Part shown: positions 7,742-16,509 of the stretch, in pieces
How the letters are laid out: every line of letters begins with the position of its first letter
Numbering within the stretch: position 1 is the stretch's first letter
Source: Devosia insulae DS-56
GTDB lineage: Bacteria > Pseudomonadota > Alphaproteobacteria > Rhizobiales > Devosiaceae
Assembly (NCBI RefSeq): GCF_000970465.2
Contig: NZ_LAJE02000080.1
Location: forward strand, 1-48,178
Direction: 5' to 3'
Length of the DNA stretch: 48,178 bases
Notes under the pieces: model-generated
The model's input: the letters and a program-made list of their open reading frames with translations, nothing else
Told to the model about the DNA's origin: nothing
The model's database searches: none
Position numbers and translations under genes: made by a program

Positions 7742-7975
7742 TCAGTCTCCCAGCCCCGGCGGCAGGGTGCCGGTGCGATACAGCAGCTGCGGCTCGTCGT
7801 AGGTGTCGGTTTCCTGATCGATATTGGCCGAATAGGCCCAGACGCCGGCGCGGGTCGGGCCCATCCGTTCGGCGGCCGCAATGGCGGCCTCGGGGCTTCT
7901 GGCCGGCTGGGGCAGATCGGGATCGAGCTTGCGCCCCTTGGCCCTGAAACCCTGGACGAAATACATCGTGGTCAT
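7742..7975 (-). CDS. Small hypothetical protein, 77 aa
   Basis: The ATG at 7975 (MTTMYFVQGF) is preceded by GAGGAGG with a seven-base spacer, which favours it over the longer frame reaching 8074. The product is soluble, with RARSPEAAIAAAERMGPTRAGVWAYS-like composition and a Tyr/Asp-rich C-terminus (ETDTYDEPQLLYRTGTLPPGLGD). The pattern is typical of small rhizobial proteins that turn a numeric or sensor-like strand-helix-strand fold, but no named family is recognised. It is the first gene of the three small minus-strand genes. Confidence 0.6.
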   Translation of the reverse strand: MTTMYFVQGFRAKGRKLDPDLPQPARSPEAAIAAAERMGPTRAGVWAYSANIDQETDTYDEPQLLYRTGTLPPGLGD

Positions 7976-8402
7976 GGCGAAACCTCCTCGAGTAACGCTG
8001 CAGTGCAGGCGGTTATGGCGGTGCGACCGCGCGCGGCGCGAACGCACCGGCTGCCTCGTCGCGAGAGGCGACAAAGCGACAACGTTGCAAACGAGGGGGG
8101 ACCAGATGGCCGGCGAGCCGGATGATCAGAGCCGACGATGGCTGTAACGTTGCTCCTATATGGCCGCCGACACCGGTAAAAACAAGGCGATGCGGTGAAA
8201 ATAAAGAATGCGAGATCACCAGGTAATTTTCGAACTAATCCCCGAGGGTACAAGTATTTTATGACATATGCGTGTCCGGCGGAATAGGTTGGACATGGCG
8301 TCGACAAGCGTGCATGAATGAGGAGCTTTCCGCTGCCCAAGCTGATTTATCGACGGATGTCCCATGATTTCATGCGACGTCGGGCAGACTAAGGATTTTC
8401 AA
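7976..8402. other. Intergenic region, no gene recognised
   Basis: About 430 bp separate the small minus-strand genes from the next plus-strand gene. It must hold the promoters of both directions. The 8156-8300 part is clearly AT-richer than its surroundings. No palindrome, RNA gene or convincing short reading frame was seen. Confidence 0.4.
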
Positions 8403-8738
8403 GTGCTTCTGGAGATTTATGCCACGGGAAACCGGGGCGGAGCACGGGCGTCCGGTCCATCGCTGATCGTCGCAGCCGGTCATGTCGCGGCGCTGCCGCG
8501 CCACCCGACAGGCAAATCCTGGCGCTACCTCGCCACCATTTCGGACAGCGACGCGCTGATCGCCTCTCGTCGCGAGACCGTCGAGGCAGCGCTGCTGAGC
8601 CATGGTTACTTTGCCAGCCGCTGGGCGCTTGGCGTCCACGCATCGCGAGCCTTGTCGCCGCGGCCGGCAGGGCAGGGCGGCAATGGCCTCGCCAGCCTCT
8701 GGCAACGCGCCGAGCTGGCATTCCGGCTGCCCGCCTGA
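8403..8738 (+). CDS. Hypothetical protein
   Basis: A 111-residue frame starting at the GTG at 8403, chosen because AAGGA lies seven bases upstream; an in-frame ATG at 8364 has only a weak site and would give 124 residues. The sequence has a strand-rich centre (PSLIVAAGHVAAL, GKSWRYLATISDSDAL) and no transmembrane segment or known motif. It is followed within 60 bp by a small basic protein in the same direction. Coding status is supported by length and direction only. Confidence 0.45.
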   Translation: MLLEIYATGNRGGARASGPSLIVAAGHVAALPRHPTGKSWRYLATISDSDALIASRRETVEAALLSHGYFASRWALGVHASRALSPRPAGQGGNGLASLWQRAELAFRLPA

Positions 8739-8798
8739 AACCTCACCTCACCCCTCCGATCCACATCACCACGCACTCCGGTGCAGAAGGAGCCCGCT

Positions 8799-8930
8799 AT
8801 GGCAAAAGGCCAGAAACACGGCAATCGCGAAGCCAAAAAGCCCAAGCAGCTGAAGCTGGTCCCCAAGGCGACGGCGGGAGGCGGGCTGCTCGAGCGGGCG
8901 GCGCCCGGCGGAACCCGGAAGACCACCTAG
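8799..8930 (+). CDS. Small basic protein, 43 aa (MAKGQKHGNREAKKPK type)
   Basis: An ATG at 8799 with AGAAGGAG six bases upstream opens a 43-residue, Lys-rich protein beginning MAKGQKHGNREAKKPKQ. Short proteins with this opening are widespread in Hyphomicrobiales and usually annotated as hypothetical. No catalytic motif. It may bind nucleic acid by charge, which is a guess. It ends 55 bp before the phosphomannose isomerase gene. Confidence 0.72.
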   Translation: MAKGQKHGNREAKKPKQLKLVPKATAGGGLLERAAPGGTRKTT

Positions 8931-8985
8931 GCGGCTTTGTTTCGAAGCCTCGACACGACGACCCAGTTCAGCTCAGGAGACGACC

Positions 8986-9936
8986 ATGACCATGGAACTT
9001 GCATCCGTCAGGGTGGTCCGCAAACCCTGGGGCAAGACCGATCTGCGCCCGTGGAGCGAATTCGGCCACGACGGCGCCGCGATCGGCGAACTGTGGTTCC
9101 AGCGCGCTGACAAACAGGCGCCCGAACCCAGGCTGCTGCTCAAGCTGCTGTTCACCGATGAGCCGCTGTCGGTGCAGGTGCACCCGGACAACACCTTTGC
9201 CCGCTCGATTGGCCTGCCGCATGGCAAGACCGAGGCCTGGTACGTGCTGGCGGCCGACAAGGACGCAAGAGTGGCGCTGGGTCTGAAGCGCGAACTGACG
9301 CGACCGCAGCTCCGCGCCGCCATCGAGGACGGCTCGATCGTCGACCTTATCCATTGGCAGGATGTCACGGTCGGGGAGGGGCTGCTGGTGCCGGCGGGCA
9401 CCATCCACGCCATTGGCGGCGGGCTGGTGCTGGCCGAGATCCAGCAGCGCAGCGACGCGACGTTCCGGATGTTCGACTACGGGCGCCAGCGCGAGCTGCA
9501 TCTCGATGGCGCCGTGGGGTCGGCGGTTGCCGGTCCGGCGATCGCGCAGTCGGCTCCGGTGCGGCTGTCGGAGGCCCGCAACGTCGTGGCGCAAAGCGCC
9601 TATTTCGTCCTCGAAACCATCGAGCTGATGCCCAACTCGCATTGGGAGATCGATGCGAGCAGCGAAGCTTGGGTGCTGATCCTCGAAGGCGAGGCGGCCT
9701 TCGACCTGGCGCAGGTGGCGGCGGGCGAAGCGATGTTCCTCGAGGGGCACCGAGCGACCGTGCGCACCGCAGAACGCGGCGCCAAGGGGCTGATCGCCTA
9801 TGCGGCCAACGCGCCGCTGCCGAACCTGCTGGTCGGCCGCAACGGCATCCCGATCGAGGTGATGGCCGAGCGCTTTCCCGAGCTGGGGCTGGGGCGGCAG
9901 AGGCGGCAGGCAGCGCCGTGGGGGATCCGCTCATGA
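8986..9936 (+). CDS. manA: Type I mannose-6-phosphate isomerase-like protein
   Basis: A cupin-type phosphomannose isomerase of the short, 316-residue class. It has QVHPDN at about 64-69 and HGKTEAWYVL at about 79-88, which supply the zinc ligands His and Glu, then VPAGTIHAIGGG at about 136-147 with the further His. It interconverts mannose-6-phosphate and fructose-6-phosphate in the cytoplasm. The ATG at 8986 has AGGAG six bases upstream. Its stop overlaps the next start (ATGA), so it is coupled to a glycosyltransferase and a GH130 phosphorylase. That suggests a role in feeding or recovering mannose units in a mannoside pathway and not general mannose catabolism. Confidence 0.85.
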   Translation: MTMELASVRVVRKPWGKTDLRPWSEFGHDGAAIGELWFQRADKQAPEPRLLLKLLFTDEPLSVQVHPDNTFARSIGLPHGKTEAWYVLAADKDARVALGLKRELTRPQLRAAIEDGSIVDLIHWQDVTVGEGLLVPAGTIHAIGGGLVLAEIQQRSDATFRMFDYGRQRELHLDGAVGSAVAGPAIAQSAPVRLSEARNVVAQSAYFVLETIELMPNSHWEIDASSEAWVLILEGEAAFDLAQVAAGEAMFLEGHRATVRTAERGAKGLIAYAANAPLPNLLVGRNGIPIEVMAERFPELGLGRQRRQAAPWGIRS

Positions 9937-12305
9937 GGCCGGTTCACCGCGTCGCCTTCATCGGCAATTCACTGCCGCGCCGCTGCGGCATCGCCACCTT
10001 CACCACCGACCTGCAGCGGGCGCTGGCGGGCCGAACCCCTGACATCGAGACCACGATCATCGCCATGACCGATGCCGGGCTCCATTACGATTACCCGCCG
10101 GAAGTCGGTTTCGAGGTGCGCCAGGAGGAGTTCGCCGACTATGCCGCGGCGGCCGATTTCATCAACGCGGGCGGCTTCGACACCGTCTCGCTGCAGCACG
10201 AGTTCGGCATTTTCGGCGGCGAAGCCGGGGGCTATATCGTCACCCTGCTCGAGCGGCTGACGGTGCCGGTGGTGACGACGCTGCACACCGTATTGGCCGA
10301 GCCGAACCCGGCGCAGCGCCGGGTGCTCGAGCGGATTCTCGCGCTCTCTGCCCGGGTCGTGGTGATGGCCGACAAGGGGCGCGAGCTGCTGCTCAGCACC
10401 TATGGCGCGGCAGAAGCGCAGATCGAGGTGATCCCGCACGGCATTCCGGACGTGGCCTTCGTCGAGCCGGATGCGGCCAAGGCGCGGCTTGGCTGTGCCG
10501 GCAAAACGGTGATCCTGACGTTTGGCCTGCTCTCCCCCAATAAGGGGATTGAGGTGATGATCGACGCCATGCCGGCAGTGCTCGCCGCGCGGCCCGACGC
10601 CGTCTATGTGGTGCTCGGCGCCACCCACCCGACTTTGGTGCGCGAGCAGGGCGAGGCCTATCGCGAGAGCCTCGTCGCCCGGGCCGGCAAGCTCGGCATT
10701 GCCGAGCACGTGGTGTTCCTCGACCAGTTCGTCGACCGGCCGGCTTTGCTCGACCATATCTCGATGTGCGACGTCTACGTCACGCCCTATCTCAACGAGG
10801 CGCAGATGACCTCGGGCACCCTGGCCTACAGTTTCGGGCTCGGCCGGGCGGTGGTATCGACGCCCTACTGGCACGCGCTCGAGCTGCTCGCCAAGGGTCG
10901 CGGCTGCCTCGTGCCGTTCGGAGATGCCGGCGCCATCGGGGCCGAAATCAGCGCGCTGCTGAACGACGAGCCAAGACGGCAGGCGATGCGGCGGCGGGCT
11001 TATGCGACCAGCCGCTCGATGACCTGGGAGCGGGTGGCCGATCGCTATGCGGCGAGCTTTGAGGCGATCCGCGCGCCGCAGCCGCAGGGCCAATCGGTGC
11101 GCCTGCACCTTGTCGGACCGGCAGATGACCGGCCTCGCCTGCCATCGCTGTCCCTCGGGCATCTGAGGGTGATGACCGACGATACCGGGCTTTACCAGCA
11201 CGCCATCCACGCGGTGCCGGACCGGGCGCATGGCTATTGCGTCGACGACAATGCCCGCGGCCTGTTGCTGGCGAGCGCGCTCAACCTCAACCAGTCCGCC
11301 CGGCTGCCGGAGACGATGACGGCGACCTACGCCTCGTTCGTGCAATATGCCTTCAACCGCGACACCGGGCGCTTCCGCAACTTCATGTCGTTCGATCGGC
11401 GCTGGCTCGAAGCGCAGGGCTCGGAAGATAGCCATGGCCGGACGCTGTGGGCGCTCGGCATGGCGGCGCGGGACGATGTCAGCGCCTCGCGCCGCAGTTG
11501 GGCAGCGGAGCTCTTCGCCGCCGCGCTACCGGTGGTTGAGGGGTTCGCCTCGCCGCGCGCCTGGGCTTTCACCTTGCTGGGCTTAACCGGCTACTGCCAG
11601 GTGCGCCCGGACGATGATTTCGCCACGCAGCTGCGGCTGCGCCTCGCCTCCCGGCTGGTCGAATTGCTGCGCCAGGTGGAAACGCCAGGCTGGGTGTGGT
11701 TCGAGGAGGGGCTCTCCTACGACAACGCGCGGCTTTGCGAGGCGCTGATCCTCAGCGGGCGGGCCACCGGGCTCACCGGCTATGTCGAGGCGGGGCTGCG
11801 CACGCTCGCCTGGCTGATGCAGCAGCAGACCAGCCCCTCGGGCCTGTTCAGGCCGGTCGGCACCGCTGGGTTTACCGATGTGCGGCTGCCGCCAAAGCCC
11901 TTCGACCAGCAGCCGGTGGAAGCGGCGGCAACCATCGCGGCGTGCTTTGCGGCCTGGTCGCTCACCGGCAGCGCGCTCTGGCAGACGGGAGCATCGCGTG
12001 CCTTTGGCTGGTTCCTCGGCCGGAACGATCTGGGGCTGCCGCTGATCGACGCCGAGACCGGCGCCTGTCGCGATGGCCTCCACCCCGATCGCGTCAACGA
12101 GAACCGCGGCGGCGAGTCGGTGGTCTCCTATCTGCTCAGCCTGTCCGACATGCAGCGCTTCGAGCGTGCCGGCACCACGCAACCCCACACGCTGGCGCTG
12201 ACGGGCGCCAGCCGAGACATGCACAGGTTTTCCCATCAGCAGTTCCGAGGCCGCCTTGCCGCCAGCGACATTTCTAAACCGTCAGGCACTCTACCTGCGC
12301 CCTGA
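9933..12305 (+). CDS. GT4-family glycosyltransferase with C-terminal alpha-hairpin domain
   Basis: The ATG at 9933 overlaps the manA stop. The frame is open further upstream, but that part is antisense-free noise within manA. The 790-residue protein has an N-terminal GT-B glycosyltransferase (FIGNSLPRRCGIATFT opening; nucleotide-sugar segment VILTFGLLSPNKGIEV at about 190-205; GTLAYSFGLGRAVVSTPYWHA at about 295-315). From about residue 400 a second, all-alpha domain follows, with HGYCVDDNARGLLLASAL, EGLSYDNARLCEAL and NENRGGESVVSYLL, resembling six-hairpin glycosidase or epimerase folds. The coupling to GH130 suggests synthesis and processing of a mannose-containing oligosaccharide. The sugar specificity cannot be read from sequence. 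Confidence 0.84.
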   Translation: MRPVHRVAFIGNSLPRRCGIATFTTDLQRALAGRTPDIETTIIAMTDAGLHYDYPPEVGFEVRQEEFADYAAAADFINAGGFDTVSLQHEFGIFGGEAGGYIVTLLERLTVPVVTTLHTVLAEPNPAQRRVLERILALSARVVVMADKGRELLLSTYGAAEAQIEVIPHGIPDVAFVEPDAAKARLGCAGKTVILTFGLLSPNKGIEVMIDAMPAVLAARPDAVYVVLGATHPTLVREQGEAYRESLVARAGKLGIAEHVVFLDQFVDRPALLDHISMCDVYVTPYLNEAQMTSGTLAYSFGLGRAVVSTPYWHALELLAKGRGCLVPFGDAGAIGAEISALLNDEPRRQAMRRRAYATSRSMTWERVADRYAASFEAIRAPQPQGQSVRLHLVGPADDRPRLPSLSLGHLRVMTDDTGLYQHAIHAVPDRAHGYCVDDNARGLLLASALNLNQSARLPETMTATYASFVQYAFNRDTGRFRNFMSFDRRWLEAQGSEDSHGRTLWALGMAARDDVSASRRSWAAELFAAALPVVEGFASPRAWAFTLLGLTGYCQVRPDDDFATQLRLRLASRLVELLRQVETPGWVWFEEGLSYDNARLCEALILSGRATGLTGYVEAGLRTLAWLMQQQTSPSGLFRPVGTAGFTDVRLPPKPFDQQPVEAAATIAACFAAWSLTGSALWQTGASRAFGWFLGRNDLGLPLIDAETGACRDGLHPDRVNENRGGESVVSYLLSLSDMQRFERAGTTQPHTLALTGASRDMHRFSHQQFRGRLAASDISKPSGTLPAP

Positions 12306-13557
12306 TCCGGCCCGGGTGATCGTCCGGCCCTTCAAGCCGGCCACAGAGCCCAAGGACCTGAAGCCGACCGACAAGACGCGGGCCAACCACATCGTTGACC
12401 GCGTCCTGGGGCTCGATGCCGAAACCACCGAGCGGCAGCTGGCGGCGGTGCTCGAGAATTTCTCGGGGCGGCACCGGAACCTCCTCGCCACCTTCGAGGC
12501 GCGGGCCGACGAGATGGAGGAGGCGCTGGTGACGCACCTGCCGTTTAGCGTGGCGCAGCGGCGCCTCGTCGGCTCCTACTTCGTGCACGAATATTCCTTC
12601 GAGGCCTCGGCTTTGTTCAATCCGAGCATCGTGGTGCATCCGGATCAGTCGCTGGCGCCGCCGGGCGGCCTGCGGTTCGTCCTGAGCCTCCGCGCCGTGG
12701 GCGAAGGGCACGTCTCGTCGCTGACCTTCCGGGCCGGCAGCATCGCCAGGGATGGCAGCGTCAGCATAGATCCGACCACCAGGCTCGCCGCCATGCCGCG
12801 CGCTACGGGGCTCGTGCCCTGGCCGGGCGATGGGCCGGTCGATCTGGCGTTCAAGGCGGACGAGGATATCAGCGAGCGGGTGATCTTTCCGGTCACCGGC
12901 TGGCAATCGAACGGCATCGAGGACGCGCGTTTCGTGCGCTTTACGGATGGCGACAGCCACACCTATTACGCCACCTATACCGCCTATGACGGCCGGGCCA
13001 TCCGCTCCGAATTGCTGCAGACCGACGATTTCGTCACCTTCCGCATGCGCCCGTTAGGCGGCAGCGCCGCGCGCAACAAGGGCATGGCGCTGTTCCCGCG
13101 CAAGCTCGATGGCCGCTACGCCATGATCGGGCGGCAGGATAACGAGAACCTCTACCTGATCTATTCCGACGATCTTCACACCTGGGACGGCGGGCAGCCG
13201 ATCCTCAGGCCCGAATGGCCCTGGGAGTTCGTGCAGATCGGCAATTGCGGCTCGCCGATCGAGCTCGACGAGGGCTGGCTGCTGTTCACCCACGGCGTTG
13301 GTCCGGTCCGCCGCTACGCGATCGGCGCGGCGCTGCTCGATAAGCGCGACCCGTCAAAAGTCATCGCCCGGTCGCGCGAACCGCTGGTGCACCCGGACCC
13401 CTCGCAGCGCGAGGGCTATGTGCCCAACGTGGTCTACACCTGCGGCGCCATCCGCCACGGGCCGAGGATCATCCTGCCCTACGCGGTGTCGGATACGTTC
13501 TCCAACTTCGCTACCATCGGCATCGAGGCGCTGCTGGGGGCGATGGAGCCGCAATGA
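12256..13557 (+). CDS. GH130-family beta-mannoside phosphorylase/hydrolase
   Basis: A 433-residue five-bladed propeller glycosidase. FNPSIVVHPDQ, SNGIEDARFVRF, YATYTAYDGRAIRSELLQTDDF and RNKGMALFPRKLDGRYAMIGRQDNENLYLIYSDD are the successive blades found in GH130. Family members cleave beta-mannosides, usually by phosphorolysis to mannose-1-phosphate. The start at 12256 lies 50 bp inside the glycosyltransferase frame; the early FLNRQALYLRPDPARVIVRPF segment is a normal GH130 N-terminus, so the overlap seems real. It is coupled by ATGA to the next small gene. No signal peptide is seen, so it acts in the cytoplasm. Confidence 0.88.
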   Translation: MPPATFLNRQALYLRPDPARVIVRPFKPATEPKDLKPTDKTRANHIVDRVLGLDAETTERQLAAVLENFSGRHRNLLATFEARADEMEEALVTHLPFSVAQRRLVGSYFVHEYSFEASALFNPSIVVHPDQSLAPPGGLRFVLSLRAVGEGHVSSLTFRAGSIARDGSVSIDPTTRLAAMPRATGLVPWPGDGPVDLAFKADEDISERVIFPVTGWQSNGIEDARFVRFTDGDSHTYYATYTAYDGRAIRSELLQTDDFVTFRMRPLGGSAARNKGMALFPRKLDGRYAMIGRQDNENLYLIYSDDLHTWDGGQPILRPEWPWEFVQIGNCGSPIELDEGWLLFTHGVGPVRRYAIGAALLDKRDPSKVIARSREPLVHPDPSQREGYVPNVVYTCGAIRHGPRIILPYAVSDTFSNFATIGIEALLGAMEPQ

Positions 13558-13790
13558 GCTCGACCGAACGGATCACCTTCCGATTTCCGTTCATGCTGGC
13601 TGGGCTCGATCGCCCGCATCATCCGGGCACCTTCGATCTCATCACCGAGCGCGAGGCGCTGGATGTGTCGTGGCCGGCCTTCCGGCTGAGCATGACGATC
13701 CTCCTCACCGAAGCCGGAGGTGTCGAGGCGGTGCCGATAACGCGCGATGAGCTCGACGCGGCGCTCAGGCGCGACAGCGAGCAGCGATAG
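13554..13790 (+). CDS. Small hypothetical protein of the mannoside operon
   Basis: A 78-residue soluble protein that starts within the GH130 stop (ATGA) and so is translationally coupled to it. The sequence (ITFRFPFMLAGLDRPHHPGTFDL, then LDVSWPAFRLSMTILL) looks like a short beta-rich fold with a C-terminal helix. No family is recognised. Its position makes it a candidate accessory subunit of the phosphorylase or transferase; that is inference. Confidence 0.7.
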   Translation: MSSTERITFRFPFMLAGLDRPHHPGTFDLITEREALDVSWPAFRLSMTILLTEAGGVEAVPITRDELDAALRRDSEQR

Positions 13791-13895
13791 TACACGTATT
13801 GTATGCATTCGCCCGGACGGGGCCATTGACCCGTGCTAGTCTCGTCCACTTGCGCGCATCCCGTGCGCTCGTCTGACATAGATCGGACACTTCAA

Positions 13896-14243
13896 ATGCA
13901 GATCCCGACTTGGTTGAAACCCGGCCTGATGGGCGCGGGTGCAGGCGCCATCGCCCTTGCCATTGTGGGCTTCAGCTGGGGAGGCTGGGTCACCGGCGGT
14001 ACGGCCCAGGATATGGCGAAGAAAGCCTCCACCGCCGCCGTCGCATCTGCCCTCATGCCCTATTGCGTCGATCGCGCCGGCGCCGTCGACGCGGCAGTGA
14101 CGATGACCGAACTCAAGGGCGCCACCACCTATGCGCGCAAGGGCATCGTCGAGAAGGCCGGCTGGGCCACCCCGCTCGGCGCCGACAAGCCCAACACCGA
14201 CCTGGCGCAAGCCTGTCAGCTGAAACTCGCCGAAGCGTTCTGA
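13896..14243 (+). CDS. Small membrane-anchored protein, unknown function
   Basis: The ATG at 13896 gives 115 residues: MQIPTWLKPGLMGAGAGA, one hydrophobic segment at about residues 10-33 ending in GGWVTGGTAQDMA, and then an Ala/Lys-rich helical part with one conserved-looking Cys (MPYCVDRAG) and a second near the C-terminus (QACQLKL). The product is probably anchored with its helix outside the membrane. Similar small proteins occur in rhizobia without known function. The upstream 100 bp hold no clear ribosome-binding site, so the start is less certain than the frame. Confidence 0.68.
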   Translation: MQIPTWLKPGLMGAGAGAIALAIVGFSWGGWVTGGTAQDMAKKASTAAVASALMPYCVDRAGAVDAAVTMTELKGATTYARKGIVEKAGWATPLGADKPNTDLAQACQLKLAEAF

Positions 14244-14252
14244 CCTTCGCAG

Positions 14253-14279
14253 CCCTGCCGGACCTGGTGTCCGGCGGGG
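14253..14279. terminator. Terminator-like hairpin between convergent genes
   Basis: CCCTGCCGGAC and GTCCGGCGGGG form an 11-bp stem with one G-T pair and a five-base loop. It begins ten bases after the stop of the small membrane protein, and the next gene, a LacI regulator, comes from the opposite strand. No T tract follows, so it may act as a roadblock or a weak terminator. Confidence 0.5.
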
Positions 14280-14406
14280 TGATAGGTCGCGCCAGCGGTC
14301 GATCTGGTGCTCTGTAGTTATCCCAACGTGCAGCGGTTTTGCGAAAGAGGGGGTTCTTGGAGGCCCCGCAAGCGCGAGAGCAAGGGTGCGCCGACTGCAC
14401 GCGTCG

Positions 14407-15423
14407 TTACCCCCGCTTGGGCAGCGCGCTCGACACCCTGACGATCAGCTTGCCCGGAAAGGTCACCGTCCGGGCCTGTTTCCCCGCTGTGCCGCCGATG
14501 CGCTCAAGCAGCAGCTGCATGGCGGCTTTCGACATGTCCTCGGCCGGCTGGTCGAAGACGGTGAGGAAGGGCGAGATCACTGCCAGGTGCTGAACGTCGT
14601 CGAAACAGGCGAGCGCCATGTCGTCGGGGACGGTGATGTTGGCCTGGCGGAGCGCCTGCATGACGCCGACGGCGGTCATGTTGTTGACCGCGAAGATCGC
14701 CGAGGGGCGCTCGGCGGCGGCGAGCACCTGCTGGGCGGCGCGGTAGCCGCCCATCTGGTCGGTGGTGGTGTGGAACACCAGGTCCTCGTCGAACGGCAGG
14801 CCGGCGTCTTCGATCGCCTTGCGGTAGCCGGCAAGCCGCTGCCGGCCGGTCGAGACCTCGTCGGCATCGGTGACGAAGGCGATGCGGCGATGGCCGACCG
14901 CAATCAGGTGCGCCACCAGTTGGCGCGCCCCATCGATGTTGTCGAGGGTGACGCTGTCGCAGTCGAGCCCGGCGATCAGCCGGTCGAGCAGCACGATGGG
15001 GAAGTTGCCGGCAACATAGCGGCCGAGATTCTGCCTGGAGCTGTCGCCGACCGGGGCGATCAGCAGGCCCTCGACGCGGTGCGAGATCAGGTCGGTGACG
15101 TATTCGCGCTCGAGCCGCAGGTCGCTTTCGGAATTGCAGAGCAGCAGCTTGAAGCCGGCACGGCGGGCGGTGGTCTCGGCGCCGCGGACGATGGGGCCGA
15201 AAAACGGGTTGGAGACATCGGGGACGATCATGCCGATGAGCCCGGTCTTCTGCGAGATCAGGCTGCTCGCCACTTTGCTCGGCGCATAGTCGAGTTCGGC
15301 GATGGCGGCTTCGATGCGCTGCCGGGTTTCCGCCGACACGCCGGGTTGACCGTTGATGACGCGCGAGACCGTCATGGCCGAGACGCCGGCCAGGCGCGCC
15401 ACATCTCGAACTGTTGCCGTCAT
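14407..15423 (-). CDS. LacI-family transcriptional regulator (sugar operon 1)
   Basis: The N-terminus TVRDVARLAGVSAMTVSRVINGQPGVS is a LacI-type helix-turn-helix and hinge start, followed by a periplasmic-binding-protein-like effector domain (LIGMIVPDVSNPFFGPIVRG, then NNMTAVGVMQAL). I chose the ATG at 15423 because it gives the normal LacI N-terminus; a GTG at 15444 is possible. It is the last gene of the minus-strand operon that begins with two xylose-type binding proteins, so it probably controls that operon by binding a sugar. A 12-bp palindrome at 21678-21689 upstream of the first gene is a likely operator. Confidence 0.9.
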   Translation of the reverse strand: MTATVRDVARLAGVSAMTVSRVINGQPGVSAETRQRIEAAIAELDYAPSKVASSLISQKTGLIGMIVPDVSNPFFGPIVRGAETTARRAGFKLLLCNSESDLRLEREYVTDLISHRVEGLLIAPVGDSSRQNLGRYVAGNFPIVLLDRLIAGLDCDSVTLDNIDGARQLVAHLIAVGHRRIAFVTDADEVSTGRQRLAGYRKAIEDAGLPFDEDLVFHTTTDQMGGYRAAQQVLAAAERPSAIFAVNNMTAVGVMQALRQANITVPDDMALACFDDVQHLAVISPFLTVFDQPAEDMSKAAMQLLLERIGGTAGKQARTVTFPGKLIVRVSSALPKRG

Positions 15424-15483
15424 GGTGTCCTGCGCCGTCCCCACTGCTTACCTATCCGAACCCCGACGGGCTGTCATCCAGGC

Positions 15484-16509
15484 TCAGGCCTCGCTGGACG
15501 CCGCCCACAGGTTGATGCCGCTTTCCACCGCATGGGCGTCGATTTCACTGAGTTCGCCCTCCGTGAACGGCGCGGCGGCGGCGGCAGCCACCGCCTCTTC
15601 GAGCTGCGACAGCCGGCTGACGCCGATCAGCGCACTGGTGACGCGCCGGTCGCGCAGCACCCAGGCGATGGCCATCTGCGCCAGCGACTGACCACGGCGC
15701 GCCGCGATGGCATCGAGGGCGCGGACATGTTCGAGCGTTTCGGGGCGCAGCAGCTCCGAAGAAAAGCTGCTGGGCGAGCCGGCTCGGCTGCCTTCGGGGA
15801 TGCCGCCCAGATACTTGCTGCTGAGCAGCCCCTGGGCCAGGGGGGAAAAGGCGATGCAGCCGATGCCCTCGGCCTCGAGCGTTTCGAGCAGGCCGTCGGT
15901 CTCGATCCAGCGGTTGAGCATCGAATAGCTCGGCTGGTGGATGATGCAGGGGGTGCCGAGGCGCTTCAGGATCGCCACCGCCTCGGCGGTGCGCGCCGGG
16001 CCGTAGGACGAGATGCCGACATAGAGCGCCTTGCCCTGCCACACTGCGTGGTCGAGCGCCCCCATGGTCTCTTCGAGCGGCGTATGGGGGTCGAAGCGGT
16101 GCGAATAGAAGATATCGACATAGTCGACGCCGAGCCGGTCGAGGCTCTGGTTGAGGCTCGCCAGCAGCGATTTGCGGCTGCCCCACTCGCCATAGGGTCC
16201 ATCCCACATGCGGTAGCCAGCCTTGGTGGAAATGATCAGCTCATCGCGATGGGCGCGGAAGTCGCTGTGCAGCAGGGTTCCGAGATTGGACTCGGCCGAA
16301 CCCGGCGGCGGGCCGTAATTGTTGGCGAGGTCGAAATGGGTGATGCCGAGGTCGAAGGCGCGCCGGCAGATCCGGCGGATCTGGTCGATGGCAACGCCGT
16401 GGCCGAAATTCTGCCACAGGCCGAGCGAGATCGCCGGCAGGTCGAGCCCGCTCCGGCCGCAGCGCCGATAGGACATGGCGTCGTAGCGCCCGGCCGAAAA
16501 CCCGCTCAT
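15484..16509 (-). CDS. Aldo/keto reductase (YghZ/Gpr-like)
   Basis: A 341-residue NADPH-dependent TIM-barrel reductase: GITHFDLANNYGPPPGSAE carries the catalytic Asp and Tyr, STKAG the Lys strand, and YSHRFDPHTPLEETMGAL the His. The length and the DLANNYGPPPG segment match the YghZ branch, which reduces L-glyceraldehyde-3-phosphate and similar aldehydes. The stop-start overlap (ATGA) with the permease gene fixes the start at 16509. In a sugar operon it may reduce the incoming aldose or a fragment of it, or act in detoxification. Confidence 0.88.
   Translation of the reverse strand: MSGFSAGRYDAMSYRRCGRSGLDLPAISLGLWQNFGHGVAIDQIRRICRRAFDLGITHFDLANNYGPPPGSAESNLGTLLHSDFRAHRDELIISTKAGYRMWDGPYGEWGSRKSLLASLNQSLDRLGVDYVDIFYSHRFDPHTPLEETMGALDHAVWQGKALYVGISSYGPARTAEAVAILKRLGTPCIIHQPSYSMLNRWIETDGLLETLEAEGIGCIAFSPLAQGLLSSKYLGGIPEGSRAGSPSSFSSELLRPETLEHVRALDAIAARRGQSLAQMAIAWVLRDRRVTSALIGVSRLSQLEEAVAAAAAAPFTEGELSEIDAHAVESGINLWAASSEA

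Noticed and set aside
9969-11435. Minus-strand 488-residue gene within the glycosyltransferase
   Set aside because: Antisense frame over a well-defined GT4 domain, with no family features.
9354-12305. A 983-residue glycosyltransferase
   Set aside because: The first 193 residues are an out-of-frame reading of manA. The family begins at 9933, which also has the ATGA overlap.
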